Below, in pieces: positions 13,519 through 26,355 of a stretch of DNA of 64,000 nt. The DNA lies in NCBI RefSeq assembly GCF_040412425.1, contig NC_089763.1, positions 58,611,915 to 58,675,914 on the forward strand, given 5' to 3'. Numbering within the stretch: the first letter of the stretch is position 1; every line of letters starts with the position of its first letter. Both the position numbers and the translations under genes were made by a program. The notes under the pieces are model-generated. The model had not been told where the DNA came from, ran no database searches, and was given only the letters and a program-made list of their open reading frames with translations. This stretch comes from Macrobrachium rosenbergii. Taxonomy: Eukaryota > Arthropoda > Malacostraca > Decapoda > Palaemonidae.

Positions 13519-13953
13519 TCAATGAACAGTCTCTAGCAGATTACCTTTCCGATGGTCGTTGATCTTGTAAATAACTGTTGACTTATCCCAGTTCATCGCA
13601 TGGCCTGTCTTAAGCCAATGATCCACAATGCCATTATTTGATAAGCCTCTTGAAATGGCATATTTGTGTTGGGAGCTTCTTACTTTTAGACCTTTTGATG
13701 CTTGACCAACATAAATCTTGTTACATTCTTTGCAAGGAATACTGCATACAGTATTGTTTGAATTGGGTGGGCTATTCTTAATTAGTTTATTTCTCAAAAT
13801 ATTATATTTAAATACTAAGTTAATATCAATAGTTTTTAAAATGGGCACTGCAGGAATGAAATCAGGATGAAATGGTAAACAGAGAATATTCTTAAATTCT
13901 TTGTTAACACTGATTGGATTGTAAAATGTCTTTTTTGCTTTATTTTTACCGTT
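13519..13953 (-). pseudogene. Penelope-like GIY-YIG endonuclease domain
   Basis: The frame is open from about 13953 (no ATG needed, as it would follow the RT) to the stop at 13519. It starts NGKNKAKKTFYNPISVNKEF, passes through PILKTIDINLVFKYN, then a Cys cluster CSIPCKEC and the GIY-YIG core KIYVGQASKGLKVR, followed by QHKYAISRG and DHWLKTGHAMNW. Family knowledge: this domain is fused C-terminal to the RT in PLEs and cuts DNA. Here it is separated from the RT frame by a frameshift near 13990. The domain itself looks intact. Confidence 0.8.
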
Positions 13954-13986
13954 CTAAAAAATATGGAGAATAACACAATGAATCTC

Positions 13987-14843
13987 CTATTTTATCAATA
14001 ATTTTAAACTCTTCTTCCAAAAATTCAGGACTACAAATTCTAAGAGCTCTAAGATACTGAAAAATGTTGACACCTTAATTCGTTTAGCATGGTTAGAGTA
14101 AAAATGAATATATGACAAATTATTCGTGGGTTTCCTATATATTTTAATAAAAAAATTTGTGTTATTTCTGATAACTGAGACTTCGAGAAATGGTATACAA
14201 TTATTTTCTACATATTCTGTTGTGAATTTTATGGATGGTACAAGATTATTAATTGTTTGCAAGAAATCAGGAATATTTACATTTTCTTTTACAATACAAA
14301 AACAATCGTCTACATATATAACCCAAAACACCTTAGAGAATAGATTACATGGAATAAGTCTAGACTCAAAGAACTCCATGTAAATATTAGACAAAAGTGG
14401 CGAAAGAGGGTTCCCCATAGCCATACCAAATATTTGTTCATAAAAATTACCATTGAAAGTGAATTTACAATTTTTTATACAAAGGGATATCAAATTAATA
14501 ATAACATTGGTAGGTAATTCTAGATTATACAAGTCCAAATATTGTGATAAACATTGAAGTCATCAATAGGCACTATGGTAAATAAAGATGTCACACCAAA
14601 ACTGGTTAATTTGTCAGTACTGGATAATCCAGTATGGGAAAGTCTAGTGCAGAAATCAACAGCGTTTTGTAAATGGGAATTTGAAATAGTACCCAGAATA
14701 GGTGATAGTAATTTAACAAGATATTTAGAAAGTTTATAACTAATAGAACCGGCTGAACTGATAATGGGTCGAATAGGAAAATCTATTTTATGGGTTTTGA
14801 TTAATCCGTACATGTACGGTAAGGATGGACCAATCGTTGACAC
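13987..14843 (-). pseudogene. Penelope-like reverse transcriptase, minus copy
   Basis: The N-terminal frame (14843-14520) reads IGPSLPYMYGLIKTHK, RPIISSAGS and SYKLSKYLVKLLSP. The C-terminal frame (14538-13987) reads NLELPTNVIINLI, FGMAMGNPLSPLLSNIYMEF, the catalytic VIYVDDCF and IPFLEVSVIRN, then YRKPTNNLSYIH. The PLE-type RT copies element RNA at the cut target. The two frames are broken by an apparent 4-base loss at the DDF/NVYHN junction (about 14560), where the plus copy has the extra bases. The catalytic YVDD is intact. Upstream (14843-14967) the sequence still encodes KKLRKDPLADVIKSFN but with stops. Confidence 0.85.
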
Positions 14844-14980
14844 TTGACACTTTCTCTTTTATTGAACCGAATTCCTTTAGTATAGTTTTTTTTTTTAGAA
14901 TTGAAACTTTTTATGACATCAGCTAATGGGTCTTTCCGTAGTTTTTTGTAAGTACTAGAATCAGATAGATTTTCCATTTT

Positions 14981-15360
14981 TATCTGATTCTAGTGCTTAC
15001 AAAGAACTACGGAAAGACCCATTAGATGGTGTCATAAAACGTTTCAATTTTGACGTACTAGAATCAGATAAGTTTTCCATTTTATCTGATAAGAGTAATA
15101 CAAAGAACTACGGAAAGACCCATTAGATGGTGTCATAAAACGTTTCAATTTTTTGAAGTACTAGAATCAGATAAGTTTAACATTTTTATCTGATAAGAGT
15201 ACCTACAAAAAACTACGGAAAGACCCATTAGATGGTGTCATAAAACGTTTCAATTTTGAAGTACTAGGATCAGATAAGTTTTCCATTTTTATCTGATAAG
15301 AGTACCTACAAAAAACTACGGAAAGACCCATTAGATGGTGTCATAAAACGTTTCAATTTT
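14981..15360 (+). repeat. Four tandem ~103-bp units derived from the RT N-terminal coding segment
   Basis: AACTACGGAAAGACCC recurs at 15005, 15106, 15211 and 15314, spacings 101, 105 and 103. Each unit carries KKLRKDPLDGVIKRFNF coding sequence followed by GTACTAGAATCAGATAAG and TATCTGATAAGAGTA. The minus copy of the element has the segment once. The spacings are not all multiples of three, so the expansion does not keep one reading frame. The units lie on the plus side of the palindrome axis. Confidence 0.9.
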
Positions 15361-16014
15361 AAAATAAAAACTATACTAAAGAAGTTCGGTTTAATAAAAG
15401 AGAAAGTGCCAACGATTGGCCCATCCTTACCGCACATGTACAAATTAATCAAAATCCATAAAAGATTTTCCTATTCAGCCATTATCAGTTCAACCGTTTC
15501 TGTTAGTTATAAACTTTCTAAATATCTAGTTAATTTATTATCACCTATTCTGGGTACTATTTCAAATTCCCATTTACAAAACTCTGCTGATTTCTGTGAT
15601 GGACTTTCCCATATTGAATTATCCAGTACTGACAAATTAACCATTTTTGATGTGACATCTTTATTTACTAAAGTTCCTGTTGATGACTTACTTCAATATT
15701 TATCATAATATTTGGACTTGTATAATCTAGAATTACCTACCAATGTTTTTATTAATTTGATATCCCTTTGTATAAAAAATTGTAAATTCACTTTCAATGG
15801 TAATTTTTATGAACAAATATTTGGTATGGCTATGGGGAACCCTTTTTCCCACTTTTGTCTGATATTTGCATGGAATTCTCTGAGTCTAGACTTATTCCAA
15901 GAAATCTATTCTCTAAGGTGGTTTTGGTTAGATATGTAGACGATTGTTTTTGTATTGTAAAAGAAAATGTAAATATTTCTGATTTCTTGCAAACAATTAA
16001 TAATCTTGTACCAT
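15361..16014 (+). pseudogene. Penelope-like reverse transcriptase, plus copy (truncated)
   Basis: The frame reads IGPSLPHMYKLIKIHK, YKLSKYLVNLLSP and VPVDDLLQYLS, meets a TAA at about 15706 in place of a codon that is open in the other copy, continues NLELPTNVFINLI and GNFYEQIFGMAMGNP, then shifts frame near 15840 and resumes as LLSDICMEFSES and RYVDDCFCIVKENV (catalytic YVDD at 15933-15944). It stops at NNLVP with unrelated sequence after about 16016. No endonuclease follows. It is the inverted partner of the minus copy. Confidence 0.8.
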
Positions 16015-16099
16015 GATGTAAAAATGTAATTATACTTGTATATTCTCGTTTGTCCAGAAAAATCACTTTTTATTCTTTTGTGGTTATCGAAATGCACAA

Positions 16100-16103
<4 letters not shown>

Positions 16104-16151
<48 letters not shown>
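16104..16151. repeat. (CT)n microsatellite
   Basis: About 48 bases of CT. Confidence 0.98.
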
Positions 16152-16155
<4 letters not shown>

Positions 16156-16369
16156 TTATAGTTTTGATGACCTTATTTGTTTGAATTTTGAATTTTTGCT
16201 TCATGTACTTTAAATTCTTTTATAATTAGTCCTTCGTGGTGTATTCTAGTCATATGTCCCATATGTTGTAAAAGTCGTCAGTCTGCAGCAAAGGAGCGTT
16301 ATATTAACTTTGCAGATATTCATGGATGAGCTGAGGCAAGATGTCAAATAAAGAATAGAAGATTCAGTT

Positions 16370-17095
16370 GCAAGTTTTTGTCATAAGAAAAAGAATTATG
16401 GAGTGGGTGGTGTTTACAGGTAACACAGCGCTGAAAAATTGCAGAGCTTAGTGAAAGTTTTAACGTGTTTTAAGGCGATGATGTTGAAAGTGATCATAAA
16501 CTGAAGTAAGTTTATGAGGGTAATTGGATGTCAGGAAGAGGGCAGTGAATTTTAATAGTGACTGTGGAAGAGCAGAGATGGGAATGTGTAGATGTGTTAG
16601 TTTCTATCTATTATGGTAGGATGAAAGAAGTAACTTACTGACAGCACAGTCTGTACTGGACTTTGGAAGGGACGAGAAGTGTCAACGGAAGCCTAATAAG
16701 CAATTCATAAGGAGATGGTGAACTACTGCTCTGTTATAGACTCTAGTCTGAAAATTAAAAGCGAATTAAGTAACATATGTGAAGATCCATTGCGAAAGTG
16801 GTAAAAAGGAAAGTTTAGTAATGAAAATGGATCAGAATGTTTTGAGGTACAGTAGTTTGATTCAGTGAGGACAAAGGAGGGTTATAGGTTGGTGAAAGAA
16901 TGTATGTTGTGGAAGTATTGAGAGCAAGGAGAAGTTAAGTATACCTTAGTTTAACCAGACCACTGAGGTAGACGTAAGATATGTAGCGTAGATGGAGTGG
17001 AAGAGATATATAGGAGCAGAAATATCTTAATATCCTGATATATAAGAGTGCACACACTATTGAGGTGGGTGGCAGAGTATGGTAATGGAAATATA
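16370..17095 (+). pseudogene. Decayed non-LTR reverse transcriptase C-terminal part
   Basis: Broken plus-strand frames contain short pieces in the order expected for the end of an animal LINE RT: AEKLQSLVKV and LKVIIN.SKFMRVIGCQEEG (about 16430-16555, the KSKVMRV-type segment after the palm), YYGRMKEV (about 16610-16640, equivalent to GGRMKEEV), DQNVLRY (about 16830) and GWVKECMLWKY, then GGRRKICSVDGVEEIY (about 16960-17015, equivalent to GRPRKRWMDGV). Stops and shifts are very frequent. It ends near ATAGATAGATACAGATA, possibly a simple-repeat tail. Same general family as 22.6-24.2 kb. The clade cannot be fixed by eye. Confidence 0.5.
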
Positions 17096-17257
17096 AATAG
17101 ATAGATACAGATATATAAATAGATCGATAAATGTTAAGAGATATTTATGGTTTAATATTTGCGGTTTTTAAAAGTTCACACGTGAATTAGTGAAGAACCT
17201 ATTTTAACAATGGAACGTGTTACAAACTTACAGCTAGTTATTGTGGAGATGGTTTGA

Positions 17258-17303
17258 TTTCGATTCGTAAGTACAGAACCTGAACTGTACGTACGAGTCG
17301 AAA
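17258..17303. repeat. 19-bp imperfect inverted repeat
   Basis: TTTCGATTCGTAAGTACAG and CTGTACGTACGAGTCGAAA pair with two mismatches over an 8-base loop. Isolated, with no known element around it. Confidence 0.6.
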
Positions 17304-17779
17304 CCAACTTAAATCTCTTGGTAACTAAATGGATAAGACCACTGTCACCTCTGTTACAAAACCCAAACGATATAGATTCGAATCAAGGCTAGGCCAAGTG
17401 CATGTAACATGTAAAATTCCTTTTATATGTCGGTTATTGGCAAGGTAAAGCGATTTTGATATCGGGTTATTTGCAGCCTAATATTTCGAGAGTTTGAATC
17501 GCACACTATTCTTCCTGTAGTTGTGCGAAGGATACGTCTTAGCCTTTCCCATCTCCCATGTATCATTATCAAATATGCATATGGAACTTATGTTATCGTT
17601 TCTAACTCGATCCCGCGATTTCACGCAAATTCTCTTCAAGCTTTACGTTTATATCAACAAAATCTTTATATATAGTTTTGTTGTCAAACCAAGGTTTATG
17701 TCCGTATAGCAACACAGATTTTACTAGATATATAATCATACTTTCATATGTAATATGAATCGTTTTGATTTTTAAAGCT

Positions 17780-18565
17780 TATTAACCATATCAAAATTTT
17801 CATTGGCCCTTTTTTAGTCTTTCACTAAATTTTAACTCAAGAGCACCTGTAATGGATGTCATTGTTCTTAAAAAATTTGAAAGATTTCGACATTGTCAAT
17901 TCTCTCTCCATCTAGTATCATTTATATAATTTCACGTGTTTGTGGCCTTACATCTTTTTTTCTAAGATTTTTTGTGAGTCCCATTTCTAAATATGTGCTA
18001 TATTCTGTTAAGCGAGCTTTGCAAATCTTGCGACGTTTTGCTGAACGGATTAGTTTCATCTGCATATTATAAGTCTGTCAGGTCTCCGATGTAACTCCAG
18101 TCTAAACCTCTTCCATCTCCGCCCACTTTTTCATTGTGAAATCTATGAGAAGGGCAAACAGCAAGATACCACAACATTAATTTCCAACATTTACTTCGTT
18201 CGTGGATAATTTCGATTTGTTGCGCCGTAGGCTTTCCATGATATTGGTCTGTGGATGCTGTCAAATGCCCACCCATTATCATTGAAGGTATCAGAAGGGG
18301 ATTTTTAAATTCCAGATACAGCTGCACCATATATCTCGACAGAAAGATTTGATCTGCGAAACTCCTGCTTTTTCTGAAACCAGCATGTTTTCATCAGTTT
18401 CTGTCTCCAGCATATTGAGAATAAGTACACTGAATATTTTGTGTACATCTAACGTAATTACCATTTATTCCTAGTTATTACATATAGTCAGGCCGTTATT
18501 CTTTGGTACTTTAGGTATGACTTATTATTCCAATCATCCAGCATTTGTTCCTTCATTCTAGATTC
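17780..18565 (-). pseudogene. Decayed non-LTR (RTE/Jockey-like) reverse transcriptase
   Basis: Minus-strand frames give DDWNNKSYLKYQRITA (about 18540), GFRK then DQIFLSRYMVQLYLEF (about 18330), FNDNGWAFDSIHRPISWK (about 18250, matching the FxDFxKAFDSIxR motif 1/2 region of LINE RTs), then MGLTKNLRKT-like and DGERIDNVEIFQIF (about 17890, the post-palm segment before the thumb). The YxDD region between them is deleted or unrecognisable. Many stops. An old relic of a retrotransposon of which only the RT is visible. Confidence 0.55.
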
Positions 18566-18584
18566 TGCAGAACAGGCTAGTTAA

Positions 18585-18585
18585 T

Positions 18586-18667
<82 letters not shown>
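18585..18667. repeat. (AT)n microsatellite
   Basis: About 80 bases of AT, next to the 5' side of the minus-strand RT relic. Confidence 0.98.
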
Positions 18668-18672
<5 letters not shown>

Positions 18673-19372
18673 TTTTTCAGTTCCGGCTGAAGTAATAAAT
18701 GCAATGATTCCATCATAACATAGTATTTTCATTTCCTACGTTTGCCAGTTAATGATACCACTTGAAAAACTAAATTCATGTGTAAGCGTATCCAGGTCTT
18801 CATCACCTTCTGGTATACAATCAGATGATCTTATATTTCTGTTCATGACCCCATGAAAGTGTTTGGCTCAAAGTTGAAATTTATTTTCATATTTTTTGTG
18901 CTCTGTCTCAAAATTGAATGAAAAGTAATTTGTCTAATCAGAAATAATATATATACTTCTTAAAAATAAACTGTCTATCCGCTTCAAGGACGGTTTGTTA
19001 GATATATGCTATTTCAGCCACTTTTTTTTTCTGAATGAGAGTAATCTTCCTTTCGTGTACCCAGTAAGCCGCCTCTTCCTAAATGAAAAACTCCCTTGAA
19101 TTTCGCAACGCTCGTGTAGCACTATTCGATTACTTTTTTCGTTATCACTTCCTAGGCGGGCTTTGTAGCGTAATTTATGGTTAGGACTAATTTTCCCCTT
19201 CTTTTTTCTGTATCCGCGATCCTAGGGATAATTAAATTTGTAGGATTTTGTATTAAAGAAGGAAATTTTTTGCTAATTCTGACATTTGACGTTTGAGATC
19301 TTGAACATACTGTATAATAAGAGGGCATGGAAACCGTATTGCATGTGATTCGTATGTGCTTCCATTAGAAAT

Positions 19373-19376
<4 letters not shown>
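18668..19376. other. Unassigned sequence
   Basis: No feature recognised between the AT array and the CT array. Confidence 0.5.

Positions 19377-19453
<77 letters not shown>
19377..19453. repeat. (CT)n microsatellite
   Basis: Uninterrupted CT array of about 77 bases. Confidence 0.98.
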
Positions 19454-19456
<3 letters not shown>

Positions 19457-19635
19457 GCAAAGTATTTTTTATTCCAATCACGCCGTGGCTCTCCAAGGCC
19501 CATTTCGGCATTGGTCTATTCGTTTTTATGAGGAATTGACTATAAATTATCAGGATCATAATTTTGACATTTTTACTTTATTGTTTCTTGAAATTGCCTT
19601 TTTTGATGGCTTGTAATTAACAGCCTTATGTACCC

Positions 19636-19701
<66 letters not shown>
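19636..19701. repeat. (CT)n microsatellite with CTGT interruptions
   Basis: CT array interrupted by three CTGT units, followed by a short TGTGTG run. Confidence 0.97.
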
Positions 19702-19705
<4 letters not shown>

Positions 19706-20261
19706 GTGTGTGTGTTTGTATGTGCGTGCAGAACACAAAATGAGCAGCTTCAGATATGAAACAGAATATCTGATGTTTGTACACACTCAAAAATGTATTG
19801 CAACATGTTCCAGAAGTTTTCGTTCACCTGACAGTAATTTATTCTTTTGGTATATGTAGTGAAATGTGCTTTTCTTATTCGATTTTGGTTATTAATCTAC
19901 GGTTAACGATATCAAAAATAATGTTGATAAAAAATTTCATATTACGAAAAATGACGAAACATTCTGAAAAATTTCGCGTCAGATGATTGGGCAGAATAGT
20001 CAAAGAAGAAATTATATTTCGAATCCATATAAAAGCATATTAACTAATAAAATAACATTGAAAAATCATCAACGAAATTATATAAAAAAGAAGAAATAAT
20101 TCTACCATACTCGTTGTCAAAAACACAAAAAAGAAAGTCTTATAACGTCGTATGTTATCTTGTGACGCCACATTCGGGCAGGAAAGTGAAACTGTCTCGT
20201 CACTGGGACCCGTAAGTCGAATAACAGACTCAGCCGCACCACATTATCTTACAGGTCATCG

Positions 20262-20510
20262 ATCATTAGCTTGCCTGAGACAAATGTTTCTGTCGTGGAT
20301 ATTGCTCGGCAGCTTGGCGTAAATAGAACAACCGTGTATAGATGGATGCGACGATAGAGAGAAAGAGAAACATAATAAATTAGTTGGAAAAAGTGGAGGA
20401 CGATCCCGTGGTTGCACTACTGTACTGTTGAAGGTCATCATCGGATGACCAGTGAAGGAGCTTCGCCTAACTCCCACGACAACCGGTGTTGCTGTAAAGA
20501 GAGAACAAAC
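20262..20510 (+). pseudogene. Tc1/mariner-type transposase N-terminal relic
   Basis: The frame 20262-20357 reads IISLPETNVSVVDIARQLGV then NRTTVYRWMRR and a stop. This is a helix-turn-helix of the kind that opens Tc1-like and Pogo-like transposases, where it binds the terminal repeats. After a frameshift, GKSGGRSRGCTT matches the basic GRPR-type linker (about 20388-20425). No DDE catalytic part follows, since a SINE starts at about 20525. Only the DNA-binding half survives, with stops. Confidence 0.55.
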
Positions 20511-20521
20511 CATCCCTAACA

Positions 20522-20836
20522 GGCTACATCCCCGTAGGGGGTTATGCCGTCAGTGCACCTCATGAGGTGCACTGTGGGCATTACTTGAGGTTCTTTGCAG
20601 CGTGCTTTCGGCCCCTAGCTGCAACCGCTTACGTTCCTTTTACTATAACTCCTTTCATACTGTATACTCTTACTTTCCACCCCCTCTTAACAGTTAAATC
20701 TTAGTGCAACTGCGAGGTTTTCCTCCTCTTACACTTTTCAGACCATTTTACTGTCAATTTCTCTTTCAGCGCTGAATGACCTCATAGGTCCCAGTGCTTG
20801 GCCTTTGGCCTAAATTCTACATTTAATTCAATTCGG
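20522..20836 (+). mobile_element. Decapod-type SINE
   Basis: I recognise this block (GTTATGCCGTCAGTGCACC ... GGTTCTTTGCAGCGTGC ... GCGCTGAATGACCTCATAGG ... CCTAAATTCTACATT) as a repeat seen very often in decapod crustacean DNA. This is from memory, not a search. Near its start is a perfect 22-base palindrome (20552-20573, AGTGCACCTCATGAGGTGCA and the final CT). It ends in an AATTCAATTC-like tail. A clear tRNA A box/B box pair was not found, so its RNA ancestry is unassigned. Confidence 0.65.
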
Positions 20837-21076
20837 TCTTAACAGTATACATAAGGCCAAGATATTATTTCACCATATTCCTGCCAAGAAACTCTTCATA
20901 ACAGAGAAACACAAAGAATAGAGTCTAGGGTTTGCTTTCTAACACTAACGAAGTTTATGTTGAACTTCTTGCTGATTTTAATTCTTTAGAAGCTTAGATA
21001 ATAAGAAGTATAAATGTAGGCATAATATATTCAGTTAATTTCCTAAGAGGTATCAAAATGATAGGCCTAAGTAGTA

Positions 21077-21128
21077 ATAAAAGAAACCAGAAATTCACAT
21101 TATCATGTGAATTTCTGGTTTCTTTTAT
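21077..21128. repeat. Perfect 24-bp stem-loop
   Basis: ATAAAAGAAACCAGAAATTC plus ACAT (21077-21100) is exactly complementary to 21105-21128 across the tetraloop TATC. The stem is flanked on the right by CATACACACA/TATATA repeats. Could be a fold-back relic or a transcribable hairpin. Confidence 0.9.
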
Positions 21129-21353
21129 ATACATACACACATACACACACACAAACACACACACATTATATATATACTGTATATATATATACATATATAT
21201 ACACAGTATATTTATATAAAAGTGCGATTATATCCTATGTATTACAAAAATAGACGTGAAATTTGTCAGTCTAGTTCAGTATAATTTATATAAGTAATTA
21301 GGCAAATAGGCCTAAGTGCCATTAAAGGAAGTCAGAATGCATGATAGGGCCAG

Positions 21354-21472
<119 letters not shown>

Positions 21473-22550
21473 ATTAAGTTTCACTAGTTTACAATATTCA
21501 GAGGATTAGTCATTCAAATACCTTTCTTGAAAAATTTTATTCATATGAATAGGCCAGCAAATCTTAACAAAAGCCGTAATTGTTGATGTTACTAGTGCTA
21601 ATAGTTCTATTAATAAAGTTGCAACCCTATGTCTACAAAGTTCACACTTACGAAGAGGATAAAACATAAAGATATTGATGGCCTTTGGAGATGAAAATAT
21701 TAAAGTATAAGAACAGTGATGACCTTTGAAGTATATATTATAGTAACATCCTTTAATCAAGTAAAGTAAGACAACAATATCAGAAAAAACTCTGTTTAGG
21801 GAAAACTGCGGATCATTTCTCCAACCCACCAGTAGTGTCTGAGTTGTTTCAAGCTCTTACAATGGAGTTGCCAAATAGCGCCAGATGTCACTATTATAAG
21901 TTGTCAGAAAAGTTTTGAAGTATGTTTCAATACATATTTGAGTGAGTCTACCTCCTTGCTGTTTCACGCTGTCTTTTAAAATGAGTTTTCATGTTCGATG
22001 GTTTATAGAAGTAGCAGAAAGATTTGAATTCTTTACGGAATTTTATCTCATTCGTGTTTTTGCAATGATCCGTATAGATAACATGTTAACACCAATCTTT
22101 ACCTATATCAGAGCTACCGAAATATCATTCTGGGAAATTACTAATTTTATTGTTTTTTTTTTAGGAGAAGGTTTTACGATGTTTGAAAACTTTGCCACAC
22201 CGTTGTTGAAGTCTCCTAAGGAGCCAGAACTTGGATATACGATAAGTCATGTTAGATTAGATATGTTAATTTTTGTATTTAACTAGTATGATAAATCAGG
22301 TAAAAACTGTATGATTTGTTAAGTTTCACTAATATTCATAAGAAAGGTAAGGAGGCTAACCCTAATCTGTCCATATATATTTTGAACTTGAAGCTGTTTC
22401 GTATAACAGGAAGTGGCTCCTGAGAAAAACAGGAAAATGGTCACCACCACTGCCACATTCAGTCTTTTCTGGTGAATCATTGGTGAAGACCATGTGCAGA
22501 AAAATTCATAATATTAGCCACTTTGTACACTTACAGGTTCATTATCAGTA
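21473..22550. other. Unassigned sequence
   Basis: Frames of about 107-114 codons occur at 21506-21829 (minus) and 21942-22286 (plus). Neither shows a recognisable domain, signal peptide with mature domain, or repeat pattern. No gene is called. Confidence 0.45.
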
Positions 22551-22559
22551 TTTCGAACC

Positions 22560-24175
22560 CCTTAAACACACTGAGTAGTGCACCTTTATCTAATGCACTT
22601 TCTTTCGCTTTTCTTCCTACCTTTTCGAAATTATACACATTTTTCACAAACCTCTTTATCTTTCATTCGTTTTCTTAGCTCCACACCTTTTGCCCTTTTT
22701 CCTTCGTATCTCCACACTTCTCACTCTTTTACTTTATATCTTCAATCTTCTCACCCATTTACTTCATATCTTCATACTTCTCTCCCTTTTAATTCTTCTT
22801 CCGTCATATGTACTTGACAAAAGATCCCTCCCATTGGATTCAGTCTTTTTCAACACCCACATTTCATTTCTGTAAAGGAGAATAGTTTCACCAATCCCTT
22901 CCTACATTTCGTAATGCATTCTAACTTTGGGTTTCGGACACACTCCAAGTCACCTCCCAGTCTTTGGCATACATGCTGATTCCTTCCTTTTGCATCTCAT
23001 ATTCTTTGACTCATTTCTCTCCTCCTACCCCCGCCCATTGTATTTACCCGTACAAAAATCTGCTTCTAATCTTCCACCCTCCTTATTAATGTTCATTGTT
23101 CCGTTCTCCAGGTTTACATTTACTCTCACAACCTTACTGTCTCTTGCATTTACTTTAAAGATTCTCCTTTTCAAATTTTTTTCATGTGTTCCTGCAATTC
23201 CTCTTCAGTATCTGCAAACATGATCCTTTCAGCACTATAGTCACTGCCCCTTTTCATATGCTACAATTTTCCACCTATAACATATTCCCTTTCTCTGGCA
23301 TTTTGCGTCCCACCCTCCACAAATATGTTGTAAACCGCCAAAGAAATATAACATACCTTACCCCAGTCCGACTTTTACCCCAAACCAGTCCCTCTTCTTC
23401 TTCATATTCTAAGGTGCTTTGTTTCCGTCATAAAAACCTGTAATCACTCTTAAAATCTCACCTTTAGTGTGGTACGTTCCCAAGAACTTCCACAATTCTC
23501 TCTTAGGTTTTTTTTTCCTAGGTTCTTTTATGCAAATTTTAGCCTTTTCCTTTACTGTCAAACTTTTAAGATTTGTGCCATACACCTTCCTGGTTTAGTA
23601 AGCAGTGTTATTCCTCTAAAATTTGTAAGAGTCATCGATTACCTTTACGTTTATACAATTGAACAGTTGTCTCAACCTTACCTTGAGAACCTTTCCCTCA
23701 TCGAGACAGTATTCAAACCTTGGTCAGCCCCTCAATTATTCTACCACTAACATGATACAGCATCTCACGTGTATTCCCATCCGTTCCTGATGTGTTTCCA
23801 TTCTTCAACCTTTGAATTGCCTTCCTAACTTCTTTAACCTTAAACTTTCACGTCTATAAGCATTATCAAACATAACCCTGGAACTCATTCAACTCCTCTC
23901 CTCTATACTGTACATTCAACAAATCATCACACCGTTCAGCCCATCCATCCGGGACTGCATTCACGTAGACAACATCTATCCTTTTGCATCTTTTATTCAG
24001 AGATCCTTATGCTCATTAGCCTTACTACCTGATTTACTTCCGTAAAATTCTTGTTCACTTACCCTCTGTTTCCATGACTTGGATTCATTTTGTCTCTTCA
24101 CTTTCTTGGTAGCTACTCCATCCATACTTATGTATACCCTGTGGACAGAGCCACCAGAAAATCTAGAATTTATGG
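22560..24175 (-). pseudogene. Decayed non-LTR retrotransposon RT
   Basis: Read on the minus strand, fragments follow the order of an animal LINE RT: KRQNESKSWKQRVSEQEFYG (about 24100), DVVYVNAVPDGWAERCDDLL and NVQYRGEEL (about 23970-23880), FKVNARDSKVVRVNVNLENG (about 23170-23100, equivalent to LKVNxxKSKVMRVxxxLEN), NEMWVLKKTESNGR (about 22865-22820, equivalent to YGCExWVLxxxxRKR). The palm YxDD could not be located. Because the plus strand is pyrimidine-rich and free of stops in places, spurious plus frames appear. Heavily mutated and inactive. Confidence 0.5.
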
Positions 24176-24240
24176 TTTGTACTTACTGCTACAGCATGAG
24201 AAGACGGAAGAGTGTGCCTAATGGGAAATATTAGGAACCG

Positions 24241-24243
<3 letters not shown>

Positions 24244-24308
<65 letters not shown>
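24244..24308. repeat. (CT)n microsatellite
   Basis: About 65 bases of CT, just upstream (minus sense) of the LINE relic. Confidence 0.98.

Positions 24309-26355
<2,047 letters not shown>

Larger units (their letters stand above)
13262..16016. mobile_element. Penelope-like fold-back locus 2 (two divergent copies)
   Basis: A minus-strand PLE copy (about 14967 down to 13262: partial RT, GIY-YIG endonuclease, tail) and a plus-strand copy (about 14981-16016: partial RT only) are joined 5' to 5'. The axis is at about 14974, where 20-base arms at 14948-14967 and 14981-15000 pair with one mismatch across a 13-base loop. Both copies encode the same family (IGPSLP.MY.LIK, NLELPTNV, YVDD). The plus copy ends inside RT palm motifs at NNLVP. 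The minus-sense tail (13345-13290) has TTGACAATGTAG...CTACGAAAG, comparable to the hammerhead-like motif of locus 1, and abuts an AT array. Confidence 0.85.

Noticed and set aside
22578..23750. Series of plus-strand Phe/Leu/Ser-rich frames resembling membrane proteins
   Set aside because: They are the pyrimidine-rich complement of a minus-strand LINE relic.
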